This document shows positions 11,553 to 13,412 of a DNA stretch of 13,412 nt, piece after piece (position 1 is the first letter of the stretch; the number at the start of each line of letters is the position of its first letter). The notes below the pieces were generated by a model that ran no database searches, was not told the origin of the DNA, and saw only the letters and a program-made list of their open reading frames with translations. Origin of the DNA: JBLNBU01 sp050260215 (GTDB taxonomy: Bacteria; Pseudomonadota; Alphaproteobacteria; Rhodospirillales; Magnetospirillaceae). The DNA is taken from positions 1-13,412 of the forward strand of contig JBLNBU010000033.1 of the NCBI GenBank assembly GCA_050260215.1, given 5' to 3'. Position numbers and translations under genes: made by a program.

Positions 11553-12722
11553 TCAGGCCAGGCGTTGGTCGCCGCAGCCGATGACACGGTCCTTGCCGGT
11601 CTGCTTGGCCTGATACATGCGGTGGTCGGCACGCTCGACCAGTTCGTTCCACTGCTCGACACCGTCGCAGATGCGCTCGGCGATGCCGATCGAGGCGGTC
11701 AGCGGCTTGCCGTCCGGACGAATGCCCAGCCCCGCCTCGCGCAGGCGGGCAATCGCGATGCCGGCTCCCTCGGTGTCGGTGTTGGGCATCAGCGCCAGGA
11801 ATTCCTCGCCGCCCCAGCGGATCAGGATGTCGCCGCGGCGCAGGACCTTGCGCAAGCTGGCCGCGGCGGTGCGCAACGCATTGTCGCCTTCCTCGTGGCC
11901 ATAGCGGTCGTTGATGGACTTGAAGTTGTCGAGGTCGACGAAGGCCAGCGACAACGGCGCCCCGCTGCGCAGCGCGGTCATGAACTGCTGCTGCACCATC
12001 TCCTCGCCGACCCGGCGGTTGTAGGCGCGCGTCAGTCCGTCGTGGGACGACTGGTCGACCAGCTGGCTCATGAAATGCAGCTGGCTCATGCCGGCGAGCG
12101 TCGCCACCATCGCCAGCAGCAGCAACAGCCACAGGGCGCCCAGGTGCGAGGCGAACGGCAGCAGCTGGTAGCCCAGCACGCCGGTCAGCAGGTAGGCGGC
12201 CAGCAACGGCGCCGCCAGCAGCACGCCCTCGATGGCGGTGATCGGGAACACCGACAGGCCGGCGACCATGACGAAGGGCAGGAAGGCATAACCGGCGGCG
12301 ATCACCTGCTGGGCCGGATCGGTGATGGCGAACTGCGCCAGCAGCGGATGGCTGATCAGGAAGAACACCGTGGGGATGGCCAACAGCCACACCAGCCCCC
12401 AGCGCGCCACCACCACGCTGTCGGAGCCCCGGTGCGACAGGCTGAGCAGCACGAAGGCGATGCTGGCCAGCACGCGCAACGCCGCCAGGTACATGCCCAG
12501 CGCGGTCTCGAAGATGTAGAGGTCGACGGGGATCCACAGCGGCGTCAGCACCGCGAAGGTGGCTGCCACCAGGCGCACGCGCGACAGGATCAGCAGGGAA
12601 CGCCGGCGCGTGACGAACGCCGATTGACGGGTCGGCAGCAGAAGATCGTAGATCTCAGCCATCGTCATGCCGGCGAAGATGATGGCCAGGATCTTCTTCA
12701 GCAGTACCTTGACGACACCCAC
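11553..12722 (-). CDS. membrane-bound diguanylate cyclase (GGDEF)
   Basis: This is a 389-residue protein with about six transmembrane helices in its first 215 residues, followed by a coiled linker and a C-terminal GGDEF domain. The active site is intact: DHDGLT-like entry (SSHDGLTRAYNRR), FVDLDNFKSINDRYGHEEGD, and G304-G-E-E-F308. An inhibitory I-site R295-R-G-D298 stands exactly five residues before it. It should make c-di-GMP from two GTP and be product-inhibited. The membrane part resembles no MASE family I can name and may sense a membrane or periplasmic signal. The start is uncertain: GTG 12722 is chosen because high-GC3 coding sequence (VKVLLKKILAIIFAG) begins right after it; ATG 12668 is the alternative. 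The Shine-Dalgarno is weak. A local target such as the PilZ protein at 3602-3937 is possible but unproven. Confidence 0.88.
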   Translation of the reverse strand: MGVVKVLLKKILAIIFAGMTMAEIYDLLLPTRQSAFVTRRRSLLILSRVRLVAATFAVLTPLWIPVDLYIFETALGMYLAALRVLASIAFVLLSLSHRGSDSVVVARWGLVWLLAIPTVFFLISHPLLAQFAITDPAQQVIAAGYAFLPFVMVAGLSVFPITAIEGVLLAAPLLAAYLLTGVLGYQLLPFASHLGALWLLLLLAMVATLAGMSQLHFMSQLVDQSSHDGLTRAYNRRVGEEMVQQQFMTALRSGAPLSLAFVDLDNFKSINDRYGHEEGDNALRTAAASLRKVLRRGDILIRWGGEEFLALMPNTDTEGAGIAIARLREAGLGIRPDGKPLTASIGIAERICDGVEQWNELVERADHRMYQAKQTGKDRVIGCGDQRLA

Positions 12723-12759
12723 CCCAGGCCCCCGATTCCCTCCGTTTTCCCCGGCCACG

Positions 12760-12788
12760 ACCGTAAACCCGCCCCCTTGGCGTTGCAA
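12760..12788 (-). promoter_or_regulatory. candidate promoter of the diguanylate cyclase gene
   Basis: On the minus strand TTGCAA (12788-12783) is followed after 17 bp by TACGGT (12765-12760), about 38 bases before the GTG start. The -10 is a weak match. The other side of the same gap carries the paa promoter. Confidence 0.3.
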
Positions 12789-12821
12789 GAAGGAACCGCG
12801 GGGACCCAGCCATGCAGCCGA

Positions 12822-12861
12822 TTGACGCCGGCCCGCTAATTCGGTATCAAAATACCGATTT
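12822..12861 (+). promoter_or_regulatory. paaI promoter with palindromic operator over the -10
   Basis: TTGACG (12822-12827) and TATCAA (12845-12850) are 17 bp apart and form the best sigma-70-type promoter in the window. The -10 is embedded in an inverted repeat with 10-bp arms, AATTCGGTAT-CAAA-ATACCGATTT (12838-12861), matching at 9 of 10 positions. This geometry suggests repression by a dimeric regulator such as a TetR-type PaaR; the regulator is not in the window, so that identity is inferred. The region is AT-rich compared with its surroundings. Confidence 0.65.
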
Positions 12862-12892
12862 ATCGCGACAACCCGAAAAAGAAGGGGTTCGG

Positions 12893-13336
12893 ATGGGCGA
12901 GCAGCGGAAGGCGCGGGCCTTGGCGGAACGGGTGGGCGCCGTCATGCGCCAGCGCGACAACAGTTCGCGCTTCCTGGACGTCAGCCTGGACGAGATCGCG
13001 CCCGGCTACGCACGCATGTCGATGACGGTGACCGAGGACATGCTGAACGGCGTCGGCATCTGCCACGGCGGTTTCACCTTCAAGCTGGCCGACGACGCCT
13101 TCGCCTATGCCTGCAATTCCTATAACCGCGTGGCGGTGGCCCAGGTCTGCCAGGTCACCTACACCGCCGCCGCCCGGCTGGGCGACCGCCTGACCGCAGA
13201 ATGCCGCGAGGCCTGGCGCAAGGGCCGCAACGGCACCTACGACACCGTGGTGACCAACCAGGCGGGCGACACGGTGGCGCTGTTCCGCGGCCAGTGCCGG
13301 GTCATCGAAGGACACATCGTCGAGGAGGAAGGCTGA
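12893..13336 (+). CDS. paaI: PaaI-type hydroxyphenylacetyl-CoA thioesterase
   Basis: This is a 147-residue hotdog-fold thioesterase. MLNGVGICHGGFTFKLADDAF (50-70) contains the family active-site motif, with H58-G-G and the catalytic-type D67 corresponding to the LAD aspartate of PaaI enzymes. QVTYTAAARLGDRLTAEC and YDTVVTNQAGDTVALFRGQC complete the fold. In phenylacetate degradation PaaI hydrolyses dead-end hydroxyphenylacetyl-CoA and frees CoA. The role is strongly supported by the next gene, a 3-oxoadipyl-CoA thiolase of the same pathway, whose ATG overlaps this stop (TGATG). GAAGGGG lies five bases before ATG 12893. An in-frame ATG at 12812 lies upstream of the predicted -35, so it would not be in the transcript. 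It is under the palindrome-controlled promoter at 12822. Confidence 0.92.
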   Translation: MGEQRKARALAERVGAVMRQRDNSSRFLDVSLDEIAPGYARMSMTVTEDMLNGVGICHGGFTFKLADDAFAYACNSYNRVAVAQVCQVTYTAAARLGDRLTAECREAWRKGRNGTYDTVVTNQAGDTVALFRGQCRVIEGHIVEEEG

Positions 13337-13412
13337 TGCGCGACGCCCTGATCTGCGACTTCGCGCGCACCCCCATCGGCCGCTACGCCGGCACGCTTTC
13401 GTCGGTGCGCAC
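13336..13412 (+). CDS. 3-oxoadipyl-CoA thiolase, N-terminus only
   Basis: Twenty-five complete codons are present, reading MRDALICDFARTPIGRY followed by AGTLSSVR, before the window ends. This is the standard opening of 3-oxoadipyl-CoA thiolases (PaaJ/PcaF), which cleave 3-oxoadipyl-CoA into succinyl-CoA and acetyl-CoA. The neighbouring paaI favours paaJ, but PcaF of the protocatechuate branch begins the same way, so no symbol is fixed. The start ATG shares one base with the paaI stop, indicating translational coupling. Confidence 0.8.
   Translation, partial: MRDALICDFARTPIGRYAGTLSSVR

Noticed and set aside
12812..12892. Longer PaaI starting at ATG 12812
   Set aside because: The extra 27 residues would be encoded across the predicted promoter and operator, and the family N-terminus fits the ATG at 12893 with its ribosome-binding site.

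Overview
The window is GC-rich and densely coded, with short intergenic gaps and overlapping stop/start codons. The gene content includes VapBC of the MvpAT type, an ODP-type di-iron oxygen sensor, c-di-GMP proteins, a TonB copper/iron-type uptake locus behind an FNR/FixK-like box, and phenylacetate genes. Together these suggest an alphaproteobacterium of the Magnetospirillum/Rhodospirillales kind. This is inference from style and content, not a marker-gene assignment.

Layout. (i) 1-250: an almost perfect 249-bp palindrome whose right arm carries the promoter, operator and first 11 codons of vapB, followed by vapBC (217-847). (ii) 849-3128: a peptidoglycan-recycling pair, ldcA on the minus strand (TTG start) and a divergent MurC/Mpl-family ligase, sharing a 57-bp promoter region. 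(iii) 3132-3937, minus strand: a PilZ c-di-GMP receptor, then a small exported COG4315-type protein whose ribosome-binding site lies in a predicted 9-bp stem. (iv) 4077-9068, plus strand: a five-gene unit of DUF2946 protein, TonB-dependent receptor, Cys/His-rich beta-propeller, TlpA-like thioredoxin and TonB. A perfect TTGA-N6-TCAA box sits at -41.5 of a candidate promoter. A 9-bp stem pairs the last codons of the DUF2946 gene with the receptor's Shine-Dalgarno. (v) 9072-10914, minus strand: a DUF1127 protein, a soluble protein with two chemoreceptor-tip-like motifs, and an ODP-type di-iron metallo-beta-lactamase-fold protein translationally coupled to it. (vi) 11043-11507: a RidA-family protein. 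(vii) 11553-12722, minus: a six-helix membrane diguanylate cyclase. (viii) 12822-13412: paaI and the start of a 3-oxoadipyl-CoA thiolase gene, behind a promoter whose -10 lies in a palindromic operator.

The two most interesting regions are the 4.1-9.1 kb unit and the 9.1-10.6 kb pair. The first reads as a metal (probably copper) acquisition system induced at low oxygen, with a DUF2946 leader gene that could sense copper and gate receptor translation. The second reads as an oxygen-sensing module in which a soluble di-iron protein feeds a receptor-like coiled coil with two signalling tips.
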